The notes under the pieces: model-generated
Database searches by the model: none
What the model was told of the DNA's origin: nothing
The model's input: the letters and a program-made list of their open reading frames with translations, nothing else
In this document: positions 33,415-41,750 of the stretch, piece by piece
Layout of the letters: each line of letters begins with the position of its first letter
Position numbering within the stretch: position 1 is the stretch's first letter
Translations under genes and position numbers: made by a program
Origin: Sporosarcina sp. P32b
GTDB taxonomy: Bacteria; Bacillota; Bacilli; Bacillales_A; Planococcaceae
Direction: 5' to 3'
Length of the DNA: 64,000 nt
Assembly: GCF_002743335.1 (NCBI RefSeq)
Contig: NZ_PDZB01000002.1
Location: forward strand, 1-64,000

Positions 33415-35355
33415 ATTACGAAAATACTAGTCAAGTCCCTTTTAATTATTCTACTTCTAGTAACCATCACTATTTTAGATGCTCCAAAAGGAAACGCTGA
33501 TTCGGCTAAAGAATCGATCACGATCCTATTTACGCATGATTTACACGACAATTTTCTGCCGTTTGAAGTAAAAAGAGGAGAAAAAAAGTTATCAGTCGGC
33601 GGATATGCTAGATTGCATAGCGCGATAGCTGAACAAAGAGACATCGATCCCGATGCAATTCTAATTGATGCTGGAGATTTTGCGATGGGGACATTGTTTC
33701 AAACGATTTATTCAACAGATGCACCAGGCTTACAGATGATGGGGCGGATGGGGTATGACGTGACTACACTAGGGAATCATGAATTCGACTTTAGAGCAGA
33801 AGGTTTAGCGAGTAGTTTACGTGCTGCGTTAGACAGTGGTGAAGAATTGCCTAGTATCGTTGCTTCGAATACGATTTTCCCAAAAGATGAAAACGGCAAG
33901 ATACCTAGCAACATTCGAACATTAAAAAAAGCGATGGACGAATATGACGTTAAAGAGTATATCGTAATAGAACGTAAAGGTATCAAAATTGGCATCGTTG
34001 GGTTAATGGGAGAAGAAGCAGCTGGCAATGCACCTATGTCCGGTGTGACGTTTGATGACGCGGTGGAAAGTGCCAAGTCCACGGTTGCTACATTGAAGAA
34101 TGAAGAACATGTAGACCTAGTCATCGCTCTTTCACATTCAGGTACGTCAGATATTCCGTCGCAGTCCGAAGATGAAATTATCGCCAAAAAAGTTCCCGAC
34201 ATTGATGTCATTATTAGTGGGCATAGTCATACGACACTAGTGGAGCCGATTATCGTAGGTTCTACTATCTTAGGGTCGGCGGGGCAATATGGAGAAAATC
34301 TAGGCATCCTCAATATTACACGAAATGAAACCAATAAATGGACAGTTAATAATTATGAATTACGGCCAATTGACGATTCTCTTCCTTTGGATTCAACAAT
34401 CACTAAAACAATTGAGACATACAAAGAAGTAATTCAAGAAAACTACCTCAATGATTTTGGAATGATGTTTGATGAAATGTTAGCCTATTCTCCATTCGAT
34501 TTTACGCCTTTTTCTATGTTAGGAATTGAGCAAAAAGAAGAACCCATTGGAAACTTGATAGGCGACTCTTTCATTCACATGATTCAACAACTCGAAAGAG
34601 ACAAATATGAACCAATCGCTGCAGCAGTAGTTCCGGTCGGGACGATCAGGGATTCATTTAGCGAAGGCGAGATCACGGTTTCAAACGTCTTCAATGCAAA
34701 TTCTTTAGGTATCGGTCCTGATGAAATTTCTGGCTATCCACTCCTGGACATATATTTGACCGGTAAAGAATTGAAAACCATTGCAGAAGTCGATGCCTCT
34801 ATTACGCCTATTATGAATGAAGTTCAACTGTATATAGCGGGTTTGAGTTATACGTTTAATCCGAATCGTTTCATTTTCAATAAAGTAACCGACATCAGTT
34901 TGCAGTCTATAGATGGGGTAAACACAGAAATCGACGATGAAAAACTCTATCGTGTGATCGGTGGCTTATATTCCGTTCAAATGCTTCCTTTCGTAAATGA
35001 AAAGTCGTTCGGTATCCTATCTGTTGTGCCGAAGACTAAGGAAGGTACACCGGTGATAAACTTTGAAGACCAAATCATTTATATGAATGAGCACCAAGAA
35101 GTGAAAGAATGGTATGCCATTGCGAATTACTTCAAGTCCTTTAATAAGGTCAACGGTGTTGCTCAAGTACCGACATATTACGAGCAAACACATGGCAGGA
35201 AAATCGTAGAGCATGATGCGAACATTTGGGCCATCCTTAAAAACCCGAATGGAATCATCCTAACCGTCTACGCAGTTTTGCTTACGCTTATTGGCTTACT
35301 AGCTTTGCTTGTTAAGTTTATGGTGAGACGAAGAAAGCGTAAAAAAAGAAGTTGA
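33415..35355 (+). CDS. Membrane-anchored 5'-nucleotidase/UshA-like phosphoesterase, non-ATG start
   Basis: A 646-residue exported metallophosphoesterase. A signal peptide (TKILVKSLLIILLLVTITIL) is followed by the catalytic domain with metal-ligand motifs FTHDLHDNF, DAGDFAMG, TLGNHEFDF, ALSHSG and SGHSHTTL. A 5'-nucleotidase C-terminal domain comes next (GNLIGDSF, PLLDIYLTGKEL), then a TM segment (IILTVYAVLLTLIGLLALL) and a basic tail that anchors it. No ATG, GTG or TTG occurs in frame before 33613. That later start would lose the signal peptide and first metal motif. AGGAGG lies eight bases before ATT 33415 (five before ATC 33412), so a rare start is inferred. Confidence 0.85.
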   Translation: MTKILVKSLLIILLLVTITILDAPKGNADSAKESITILFTHDLHDNFLPFEVKRGEKKLSVGGYARLHSAIAEQRDIDPDAILIDAGDFAMGTLFQTIYSTDAPGLQMMGRMGYDVTTLGNHEFDFRAEGLASSLRAALDSGEELPSIVASNTIFPKDENGKIPSNIRTLKKAMDEYDVKEYIVIERKGIKIGIVGLMGEEAAGNAPMSGVTFDDAVESAKSTVATLKNEEHVDLVIALSHSGTSDIPSQSEDEIIAKKVPDIDVIISGHSHTTLVEPIIVGSTILGSAGQYGENLGILNITRNETNKWTVNNYELRPIDDSLPLDSTITKTIETYKEVIQENYLNDFGMMFDEMLAYSPFDFTPFSMLGIEQKEEPIGNLIGDSFIHMIQQLERDKYEPIAAAVVPVGTIRDSFSEGEITVSNVFNANSLGIGPDEISGYPLLDIYLTGKELKTIAEVDASITPIMNEVQLYIAGLSYTFNPNRFIFNKVTDISLQSIDGVNTEIDDEKLYRVIGGLYSVQMLPFVNEKSFGILSVVPKTKEGTPVINFEDQIIYMNEHQEVKEWYAIANYFKSFNKVNGVAQVPTYYEQTHGRKIVEHDANIWAILKNPNGIILTVYAVLLTLIGLLALLVKFMVRRRKRKKRS

Positions 35356-35410
35356 TCAATTAGAGTAACATCTATTTTCTATCCATTCTATTGAATAAGC
35401 CTATAGTAGA

Positions 35411-35442
35411 AAAACGATCACATTCAAAGTGATCGTTTTTTT
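35411..35442 (+). terminator. Terminator of the phosphoesterase gene
   Basis: AAAACGATCAC pairs with GTGATCGTTTT, followed by TTT. Confidence 0.85.
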
Positions 35443-35463
35443 AGTTGACTAAAAATTTGTTCT

Positions 35464-35493
35464 GTTATATGGTTATATACATAACCATATAAC
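35464..35493 (+). promoter_or_regulatory. Palindromic operator of the YtrA-type operon
   Basis: GTTATATGGTTAT and ATAACCATATAAC form a perfect 13-bp inverted repeat around ATAC, followed at once by a further CATATAAC unit. It lies 45 bases before the GntR gene and is probably its autoregulatory binding site. Confidence 0.65.
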
Positions 35494-35538
35494 CATATAA
35501 CTAAGTACAGCATATCATGAGAAGAGGTGACGTAAGCG

Positions 35539-35919
35539 ATGAGCAAATCATTGGATGATAAAAAGCCTATTTACCTTCAAGTAAAAGAAATGATTGAAGA
35601 TCAAATTATGAATAATCAACTACAAGAACATGATCAAATACCATCGACGAACCAGCTCGTTCAGTTTTATAAAATTAATCACATTACGGTTTCGAAGGGA
35701 ATTAACCTCCTTGTTGAAGAAGAGATTATTTATAAAAAAAGGGGTGTAGGAATGTTTGTGATGGAAGGTGCAAAAGAAAAATTGATACTCAAACGAAGGG
35801 AAGGATTCGCTGAGGAGTTTGTTTGGCCAATGTTAAAAGAAGCGGAAAAACTGAAGTTGATGGACCATGATATCGTGAAAATAATAGAAAAATTGAGAGG
35901 GAGTGTACAGGATGACTAG
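35539..35919 (+). CDS. GntR-family repressor, YtrA type
   Basis: A 126-residue regulator made of a winged-helix domain and a short C-terminal helical dimerization tail, the layout of the YtrA subfamily, which control ABC exporter operons involved in cell-envelope stress. KPIYLQVKEMIEDQIMNNQL and the later INHITVSKGINLLVEEEIIY fit the GntR helix-turn-helix. AAGAGGTGACG precedes the ATG. The last eight bases overlap the ATPase gene. The perfect palindrome upstream is the likely operator. Confidence 0.9.
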   Translation: MSKSLDDKKPIYLQVKEMIEDQIMNNQLQEHDQIPSTNQLVQFYKINHITVSKGINLLVEEEIIYKKRGVGMFVMEGAKEKLILKRREGFAEEFVWPMLKEAEKLKLMDHDIVKIIEKLRGSVQDD

Positions 35920-36784
35920 AAAAGTGGAGGCAACTAACATACGTGTTTCTTATAACGAGTTTGAAGCGTTACAAGATATTAACTTCACGTTGGAAAATGG
36001 GAAAGTTTATGGATTGATCGGGCGCAATGGTGCCGGAAAAACAAGTCTACTATCTGTATTAGCCGCCTACCGAAAGGCGACGAGTGGGGAAATGAAAATA
36101 GATGGAGTGAACATTTTTGAAAACGAGAAAGCAATGGCTCAAGTAACGTTTGTTCACCAAACAGACTATAAAGATAATCATGACACAATCACTAAATACT
36201 TTGATCTAGCCGAGCGCTTTCGTCCAACATTTGATCGAAAATATGCGGAACAATTAGTTCAACTATTTCACCTTCCAACAAATAAACCACTAAGGAAGTT
36301 ATCAGCAGGTATGCAGTCAGCTTTTAATGTAACCATCGGGTTAGCGAGTAGAACTCCAGTCACGATTTTTGACGAGGCTTATCAAGGGATGGATGCTCCA
36401 ACACGTGAAATTTTTTACAATGAAGTGTTAGAAGAGCAAGCACGCAATCCTCGAATTTTCATTTTATCCACACACTTAATTTCAGAAATGGAATACTTAT
36501 TTGACGAAGTGTTGATTATTCATCAAGGTACATTATTACTTCAAGAGGAAGTAGATACTCTTTTAGAAAGAGGGTATTCTGTTACAGGTCCAACTAGCGA
36601 TGTAATAGAGGTGGTCGCCGGACTTCATGTATTAAATGAAGAGCAGCTAGGTGGCACAAAATCGATGATGCTGTACGGGGAATTGACGGAAGAAAAAGCG
36701 GACGAAATAAATCGAAAAGATCTAGAAATTGGAAATGTTTCACTTCATGAATTATTTATTCATTTAACAAAGGAGGGAATGTAA
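35912..36784 (+). CDS. ABC transporter ATP-binding protein of the YtrA-type operon
   Basis: A 290-residue ATPase. Walker A is GRNGAGKTS; the signature is LSAGMQSAFNV, a divergent form common in YtrB-like proteins; Walker B is TIFDEAYQGMD; the switch His lies in LSTHLISEME. The start is ATG 35912, which overlaps the regulator's end and is translationally coupled; an in-frame GTG at 35903 is less likely. The next gene follows after one base. Substrate unknown. Confidence 0.9.
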   Translation: MTRKVEATNIRVSYNEFEALQDINFTLENGKVYGLIGRNGAGKTSLLSVLAAYRKATSGEMKIDGVNIFENEKAMAQVTFVHQTDYKDNHDTITKYFDLAERFRPTFDRKYAEQLVQLFHLPTNKPLRKLSAGMQSAFNVTIGLASRTPVTIFDEAYQGMDAPTREIFYNEVLEEQARNPRIFILSTHLISEMEYLFDEVLIIHQGTLLLQEEVDTLLERGYSVTGPTSDVIEVVAGLHVLNEEQLGGTKSMMLYGELTEEKADEINRKDLEIGNVSLHELFIHLTKEGM

Positions 36785-36785
36785 A

Positions 36786-37490
36786 ATGAACGCAATGGGA
36801 AAGAAAATAGGTGCTGATCTGTACTTGGCCCAAATGAAATGGGTCGCGTGGTATTTGCCGATTTTGTATATTGCGTACATTGCAATTGTTTGGTTCCTCG
36901 ATGAACCAGATATAAGATCGATGTCGTTACTAACTTTTACATTTCAAACAACCACAATATTTATGCTCGTGTGTGGGATCATTTCAAGTTCAGTATTCCT
37001 CACCCTGTATGTGAAGTATGGTGTTACTAGAAAGTCGTATTTTCAAGGAGCATTGCTGTCAGCGATAGGCTTAGCGATTACTGTCATAGGTCTAACAACC
37101 ATTCTAACTTGGATAGTACGTATCTTTAACATCAATGTATTTAAAGAAGTTGTATTATCCTCACTTGGAGTAAACAGCTGGTTACTGACTAGTGTCTCTT
37201 ATTTCTTCGTAGTGATGATCTATTTTCTAGTTGGATGGCTCATTGGATTAGGATTTTATCGTTATGGAGGCGCTGGTGGATTTGTAACCATTGTAGTTGC
37301 TCTTGTAGTCGTATCTGTAAATGACTTACTATGGTCGTTCAATACACCGAAACCGTTAATGGGTTTATTTAACTTTGAAATTCCAGTACCTAATGTTGTA
37401 GTTGCGATGATTGCATCATTCGCTATAGCAACAATTATGGCTATAGCAGTTTATAAAATTGTCAAAGAAACACCGATTAAAATAGCATAA
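36786..37490 (+). CDS. ABC transporter permease of the YtrA-type operon
   Basis: A 234-residue integral membrane protein with six predicted TM segments (for example ITVIGLTTILTWIV and YFFVVMIYFLVGWLIGLGF) and no clear catalytic motif. AAGGAGGG lies eight bases before the ATG, at the end of the ATPase gene. It is the third gene of the operon and the probable membrane partner of the ATPase. A hairpin with arms CTTAAGTTGCA/TGCAATTTAAG follows at 37529-37574. Confidence 0.82.
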   Translation: MNAMGKKIGADLYLAQMKWVAWYLPILYIAYIAIVWFLDEPDIRSMSLLTFTFQTTTIFMLVCGIISSSVFLTLYVKYGVTRKSYFQGALLSAIGLAITVIGLTTILTWIVRIFNINVFKEVVLSSLGVNSWLLTSVSYFFVVMIYFLVGWLIGLGFYRYGGAGGFVTIVVALVVVSVNDLLWSFNTPKPLMGLFNFEIPVPNVVVAMIASFAIATIMAIAVYKIVKETPIKIA

Positions 37491-37528
37491 CTTTCATTTT
37501 GTAAGTGCAGAGTATAGGGAGTGAAAAG

Positions 37529-37574
37529 CTTAAGTTGCAATGGTAGAATTGGCCTTTCACTCCTGCAATTTAAG
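37529..37574 (+). terminator. Hairpin after the YtrA-type operon
   Basis: CTTAAGTTGCA pairs with TGCAATTTAAG across a 24-base loop. GTACCTGTATAAAAA follows, so the U tract is poor. Confidence 0.4.
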
Positions 37575-37632
37575 TACCTGTATAAAAACGTATAGGCTTA
37601 ACATTATTTGAAATGAAAGATGAGGTTTCTAC

Positions 37633-37995
37633 ATGAAAACGGTTAGCCAAGAAGTACAAGAATTGTCCATTAAATCTTTAGAGTCGACTTTTACTAAACT
37701 ATCGAATGCTTATACAAGTATGACGGTAAAAGGTTCCAATACAACACTTGTGAAAAAACGGCGCGACGCTGTAAAGGTTGGGTTGGAGAGCTTACATGGC
37801 GTTTGGTGTAATGGAGATTTCTTCTACGACAGAGAAACAATTGTACAATCTACGGAAATTTTACTAAGTATCATTCCGTCTATTGATAAACAATTAGCAA
37901 AAGCAAAGAAGGGTAGTCCTCAAAAAACAGTGAACGAACGACGTATAATCGCACTTAAATTAGCGATTGAATCATTGGAGAACCGTCTCGTATAA
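37633..37995 (+). CDS. Hypothetical helical protein
   Basis: A 120-residue protein, mostly helical and basic, with no signal peptide or membrane segment. Two stretches look alike: KKRRDAVKVGLESLHGVW and NERRIIALKLAIESLENRL. Each has an RR-x2-A-xK-x-ESLE/ESLH pattern, suggesting an internal repeat. GATGAGG lies before the ATG. I do not recognise the family. It is monocistronic. Confidence 0.6.
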   Translation: MKTVSQEVQELSIKSLESTFTKLSNAYTSMTVKGSNTTLVKKRRDAVKVGLESLHGVWCNGDFFYDRETIVQSTEILLSIIPSIDKQLAKAKKGSPQKTVNERRIIALKLAIESLENRLV

Positions 37996-38190
37996 AAGAG
38001 CAGCTTATGCAGTCAATGAATCTTCATTACGCTAGAATTGGGTCAGATTGTATAATAAAGAAAAGCATGAATTGTAAGTACCGCAAGGCAAAATGTAAAC
38101 CGTCTTTAGCTTAGATTCATGAAAACCTCTTTTTTGTTATAAAGAAGTAGCAATTGGAATATCGGTTTAAAACGCTAAAAACATATGCAC

Positions 38191-38236
38191 AAAAACAAAC
38201 GACACCTTTACGTATAGGGACCGTTTGTTTTTTTTA
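38191..38236 (+). terminator. Terminator hairpin upstream of the methyltransferase gene
   Basis: AAAAACAAACG pairs with CGTTTGTTTTT across a loop of about 20 bases and is followed by more T. It most likely ends transcription from the 37633 gene; the 160 bases before the methyltransferase start contain nothing else recognised. Confidence 0.65.
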
Positions 38237-38395
38237 TTTGTTTTGCGATTACTTTGCCGCTAATGATATAGCAAGAAAGCTTTTACTAAATGATACAGTC
38301 TTCATATCCTGTGAAACAAAAATGTTTACAAATAATACTACATCAATTATAGTGATTGTAGATTCAAAATATCTATAATGAAAAGAGGAAACGAA

Positions 38396-38956
38396 ATGAA
38401 TGAAAAATTACTGAGGAAAATTAATAATCTGGAGAATATAGAGAGAAGCTCTGCTGAAGAGTTATTTCAGTTCTTATCACTTAATAAAGAGGACAAATTA
38501 GTAGATCTTGGAGCGGGAGTTGGTTATATGAGTCTTCCCATTTCTAACTATGTAGATGAAGTGACAGCACTTGATTTTGATGAAGACATTTTAAAATACT
38601 TGGAAACAAAAGCTGAAGAAAATGGAATTACCAATATTAAAACGCTTGTATCAGATTTCAAAGATCTACAACTAGGTGACGAAGAATTTGATAAGGCTGT
38701 CGCTTCAATATCACTTCACGAAGTGAAACCACTTTCGCTTGCATTAGGCGAAGTATATAGAGTCTTAAAAAATAAAGGAATGTTCCTTTGCATTGAATTA
38801 GAGAAATCAGAGTTATCAACTGGTCCGAGAGTTTCATCGGAAAATATGAAAGAAGAAATTCTTGCTGCTGGCTTTGACCTCGTCGATGTTCTGTATCCTC
38901 AAACTAAATTGGCTAACCAATCTGTTTATATAGTTGTGGCACAAAAAAATAAATAA
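38396..38956 (+). CDS. Class I SAM-dependent methyltransferase
   Basis: A 186-residue cytoplasmic methyltransferase of the Methyltransf_11/UbiE-like type. Motif I is VDLGAGVGYMSLPIS, the acidic end of strand 2 is VTALDFDEDIL, motif IV is FDKAVASISLHEVKP, and YRVLKNKGMFLCIELE is motif VI. Acceptor substrate unknown. AAGAGGA is eight bases before the ATG at 38396; an in-frame ATG at 38378 lacks a ribosome-binding site. A MATE exporter gene follows 71 bases later. Confidence 0.88.
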   Translation: MNEKLLRKINNLENIERSSAEELFQFLSLNKEDKLVDLGAGVGYMSLPISNYVDEVTALDFDEDILKYLETKAEENGITNIKTLVSDFKDLQLGDEEFDKAVASISLHEVKPLSLALGEVYRVLKNKGMFLCIELEKSELSTGPRVSSENMKEEILAAGFDLVDVLYPQTKLANQSVYIVVAQKNK

Positions 38957-39027
38957 AACAGTATTGAACTAGTTGTTAATTTAATTTAGCAACTAGTTTT
39001 AGTAGGTACTGTAAAAAGGAGTATTAA

Positions 39028-40401
39028 ATGCGTTCAAAAGAAAAGCCGAATTCTAGTGACAAACTTCGAACTGAAAAACCATCTAAATTAATAATGAATT
39101 TATCTATACCTGCAATGATAGGTATATTCGTCATGGCTTTATACAATCTCGTTGATATGTTCTATATTTCACTTGCGGAAGGTGTACATGCAGTTGCAGG
39201 TTTGACTGTTTCTTTCCCTGTAATGATGATTGTTATGACATTAGCAGCATCTGTAGGAGTGGGTACGTCTTCTGTAATAGCTAGAAGATTAGGAGAAAAA
39301 CGAATCAACGAGTCGAACAAGATTTTCGGGACATATATATATTTGCTTCTGCTCATTAGTATAGTAAGTATACTAGTTGGAATTTTTTTATTAGATGATC
39401 TTTTGATATTATTTGGAGCAACAGAAAACATTATTGGGTATGCTTCTGCTTATATGCTACCTATTCTTTTGGGTTTCATTTTTGTTAGTTTTTCAATGGC
39501 AACAAATATAGTGATACGTGCAGAGGGAAATGCTAAATTTGCAATGTATGCAATGATGATCCCTGCCATACTTAACATAATTCTAGATCCTATACTTATA
39601 TTCGATTTCGGCTTTGGTTTAGGTGTTATGGGAGCTGGGATAGCAACTGTAATCTCACACGCGATAATGACCATAATCATTTTAATATATTATCATAAAG
39701 GCTATAGCTCACTTACCATTCATCTTAACTATATTAGAATGAGGATTTCTACTTTAAAAGAGATTATCGCTATAGGATTTCCAACCTTTGTACACACGGC
39801 ATCATTTAGCTTAGTAGCTATAGTGATCAATACGATGTTGCTACGATATGGAGGAGATGTGTATCTAGCAGCTTATGGTGTCGCCCAACGTGTCATCGCC
39901 TTTGCGGTTATGCCGATTAATGGAATCATGCAGGGAATGTTACCAATTGTAGGGTACAACTATGGTGCAAAACTATATGAAAGAATGAGAAAGACGATAT
40001 GGTTATCTCTCAGGTATGTTGTCATGATCTCTGTAGTCGTCGTTCTTCTCGTTCAAATATTCCCTGAGTATGCAATGGGGATTTTCACACGCGATCCAGA
40101 ATTTATAGAAATAGGATCAAAAGCAATGCAGATTATTTTTTCGCTTTATTTTATTGTGGGCGTACAAATTATTGCCGGAGGTGTTTACCAAGCTATAGGG
40201 AAACCTAGACAAGCTTTAATTCTGTCACTTTCCAGACAAGTGATTTTCTTGGTACCTTTAGTGATAATCTTACCGATTTATTTCGGAGTGTACGGAGTCT
40301 TTCTTGCATTCCCTATCGCTGATGTACTATCATTTATGTTAGCGAGTTTTATGCTTTATCGAGATAAAGAGACTATTTTAGTAAAAGGACAAGATGAATA
40401 A
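39028..40401 (+). CDS. MATE family efflux transporter
   Basis: A 457-residue membrane protein with 12 predicted TM segments arranged in two similar halves (LSIPAMIGIFVMALYNLVD in the first; IAIGFPTFVHTASFSLVAIV in the second), the hallmark of MATE transporters that expel cationic or aromatic drugs using Na+ or H+ gradients. Length is typical. AAAAGGAG precedes the ATG. An Rrf2 regulator gene begins 100 bases downstream and may control it. Confidence 0.92.
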   Translation: MRSKEKPNSSDKLRTEKPSKLIMNLSIPAMIGIFVMALYNLVDMFYISLAEGVHAVAGLTVSFPVMMIVMTLAASVGVGTSSVIARRLGEKRINESNKIFGTYIYLLLLISIVSILVGIFLLDDLLILFGATENIIGYASAYMLPILLGFIFVSFSMATNIVIRAEGNAKFAMYAMMIPAILNIILDPILIFDFGFGLGVMGAGIATVISHAIMTIIILIYYHKGYSSLTIHLNYIRMRISTLKEIIAIGFPTFVHTASFSLVAIVINTMLLRYGGDVYLAAYGVAQRVIAFAVMPINGIMQGMLPIVGYNYGAKLYERMRKTIWLSLRYVVMISVVVVLLVQIFPEYAMGIFTRDPEFIEIGSKAMQIIFSLYFIVGVQIIAGGVYQAIGKPRQALILSLSRQVIFLVPLVIILPIYFGVYGVFLAFPIADVLSFMLASFMLYRDKETILVKGQDE

Positions 40402-40501
40402 ACAGTACGTTCAAATAGTTTTCGGAGGGTTTTCAATTGTCTATTATAGATAGTATGGATAGTTTTAAACGTGAAGAAATACAGTGAATGGAGTTGAAAG
40501 A

Positions 40502-40978
40502 ATGCAATTTGCGAAAAGTACGGATTATGCGCTACATGCCTTAGTTTATTTGGCTAATTCAGAGAGCGAAGACAAAGTAGGTATTAAAGAATTATCCAAT
40601 AAGCTAAACGTATCGGAGAGTTATTTATCGAAAATTATGACTCAGTTACGGAAAGATGGAATCATACGAGCCGTTCCTGGCGTAAAAGGTGGATATGAAT
40701 TATCACGTCCAGCTAGTGATATCACGTTTTTGGATGTTATTTTGTCCACTGAAGGAAGACAAAACATGTTTACTTGTTCCAATTCAGATTCTAAACAACA
40801 TACATTATTGATAGATGAAAGTAATGGACAATTACTAGAGCAAGAAAAAGATCAACGTGTTTGTCGAATTAAAGAGGTCATGGATCGTGCTGAAATTGTC
40901 TTACACGAATTTTTAAACAGTCACTCCATACAAACTACTTTAGATGAGGCTACTAAAGATCGTCATAATCAATTATAA
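40502..40978 (+). CDS. Rrf2-family transcriptional regulator
   Basis: A 158-residue winged-helix regulator. MQFAKSTDYALHALVYLA starts the fold, LSNKLNVSESYLSKIMTQL is the recognition region, and the wing is VPGVKGGYELSR. Rrf2 proteins often bind an Fe-S cluster or sense thiols and NO. Only two Cys are present (in FTCSNS and RVCRIK), and they do not form the IscR-type cluster motif, so a redox or non-cluster signal is inferred. GGAG lies before the ATG at 40502; the frame is open from 40484. Follows the MATE gene. Confidence 0.88.
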   Translation: MQFAKSTDYALHALVYLANSESEDKVGIKELSNKLNVSESYLSKIMTQLRKDGIIRAVPGVKGGYELSRPASDITFLDVILSTEGRQNMFTCSNSDSKQHTLLIDESNGQLLEQEKDQRVCRIKEVMDRAEIVLHEFLNSHSIQTTLDEATKDRHNQL

Positions 40979-41140
40979 AAGGAATAAAGTAGCTTAATCA
41001 TGACATGGTACTGATTGATTTTAGTAACCAGTAATTTAGAATCCTATCAACAGGCACGATAACAGCAGTAATATTTAGTACCTGAAAAATCTTTCAAAAC
41101 ATACAATGATAGAAACGTATTTTGAAAGGTGACTACGTAT

Positions 41141-41560
41141 ATGGATAGTCAATTACGTTCATTTATATATGGATTACAAACTAGAAATCCTTTACAAACG
41201 GTTGAATTATGGATACTAGGAGTGCAAAACCGGAGCGGCGCCGTTCAGCATGCAGTACTATCCCCAGCACTTCAAAAACGAACAGAAAAGCAATTTGCAA
41301 AAGACCATTGGGTAACTGGGCAATCCAGTCCGTGGGTGTCAACTATTCATATTGTCCATGTAAATAAAAACAGTGATACAACGCAACAATTTACTCTTGC
41401 ATATGACCTGATCACTTCCTATGCGAGTTTCGGCAAAGGGCATAAAGTAATTACGGTAGAAAAGAATCCCGAACCGGGCCGTGATAATTGGTTCATTACG
41501 AAAATCAGCACGACATCTCTTCCATATGAAGCGATTACTCCGGCTGAAATGATACAGTAA
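41141..41560 (+). CDS. Hypothetical protein
   Basis: A 139-residue soluble protein with no recognised domain. A central stretch (TIHIVHVNKNSDTTQQFTLA, then YDLITSYASFGKGHKVITVE) alternates beta-like segments. No signal peptide or membrane segment. GAAAGGTG is nine bases before the ATG at 41141, preferred over an in-frame GTG at 41129 inside the ribosome-binding region. Terminator downstream; no operon partner. Confidence 0.6.
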   Translation: MDSQLRSFIYGLQTRNPLQTVELWILGVQNRSGAVQHAVLSPALQKRTEKQFAKDHWVTGQSSPWVSTIHIVHVNKNSDTTQQFTLAYDLITSYASFGKGHKVITVEKNPEPGRDNWFITKISTTSLPYEAITPAEMIQ

Positions 41561-41670
41561 TTAGTAGATATATCTTATGCTTTTTGATGAAAAGCGAGAA
41601 ATAATACTATATATGAAAACATATGAACGTTTGAATCCTTCCCAAACACTCTATTTAAGCACTTTTCTGA

Positions 41671-41717
41671 GGTAATATCTAGCTATCACAGTGGCTAGAT
41701 GTTATCTTATTTTTTAT
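41671..41717 (+). terminator. Terminator of the hypothetical gene at 41141
   Basis: GGTAATATCTAGC pairs with GCTAGATGTTATC, using two G-T pairs, followed by TTATTTTTTAT. Confidence 0.75.
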
Positions 41718-41750
41718 GGTCTGTAAAAGTTATGAAGGAAGGTTCGATAG

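Noticed and set aside
38154..38378. 74-codon plus-strand frame
   Set aside because: Spans the terminator at 38191-38236 and has no start signal.
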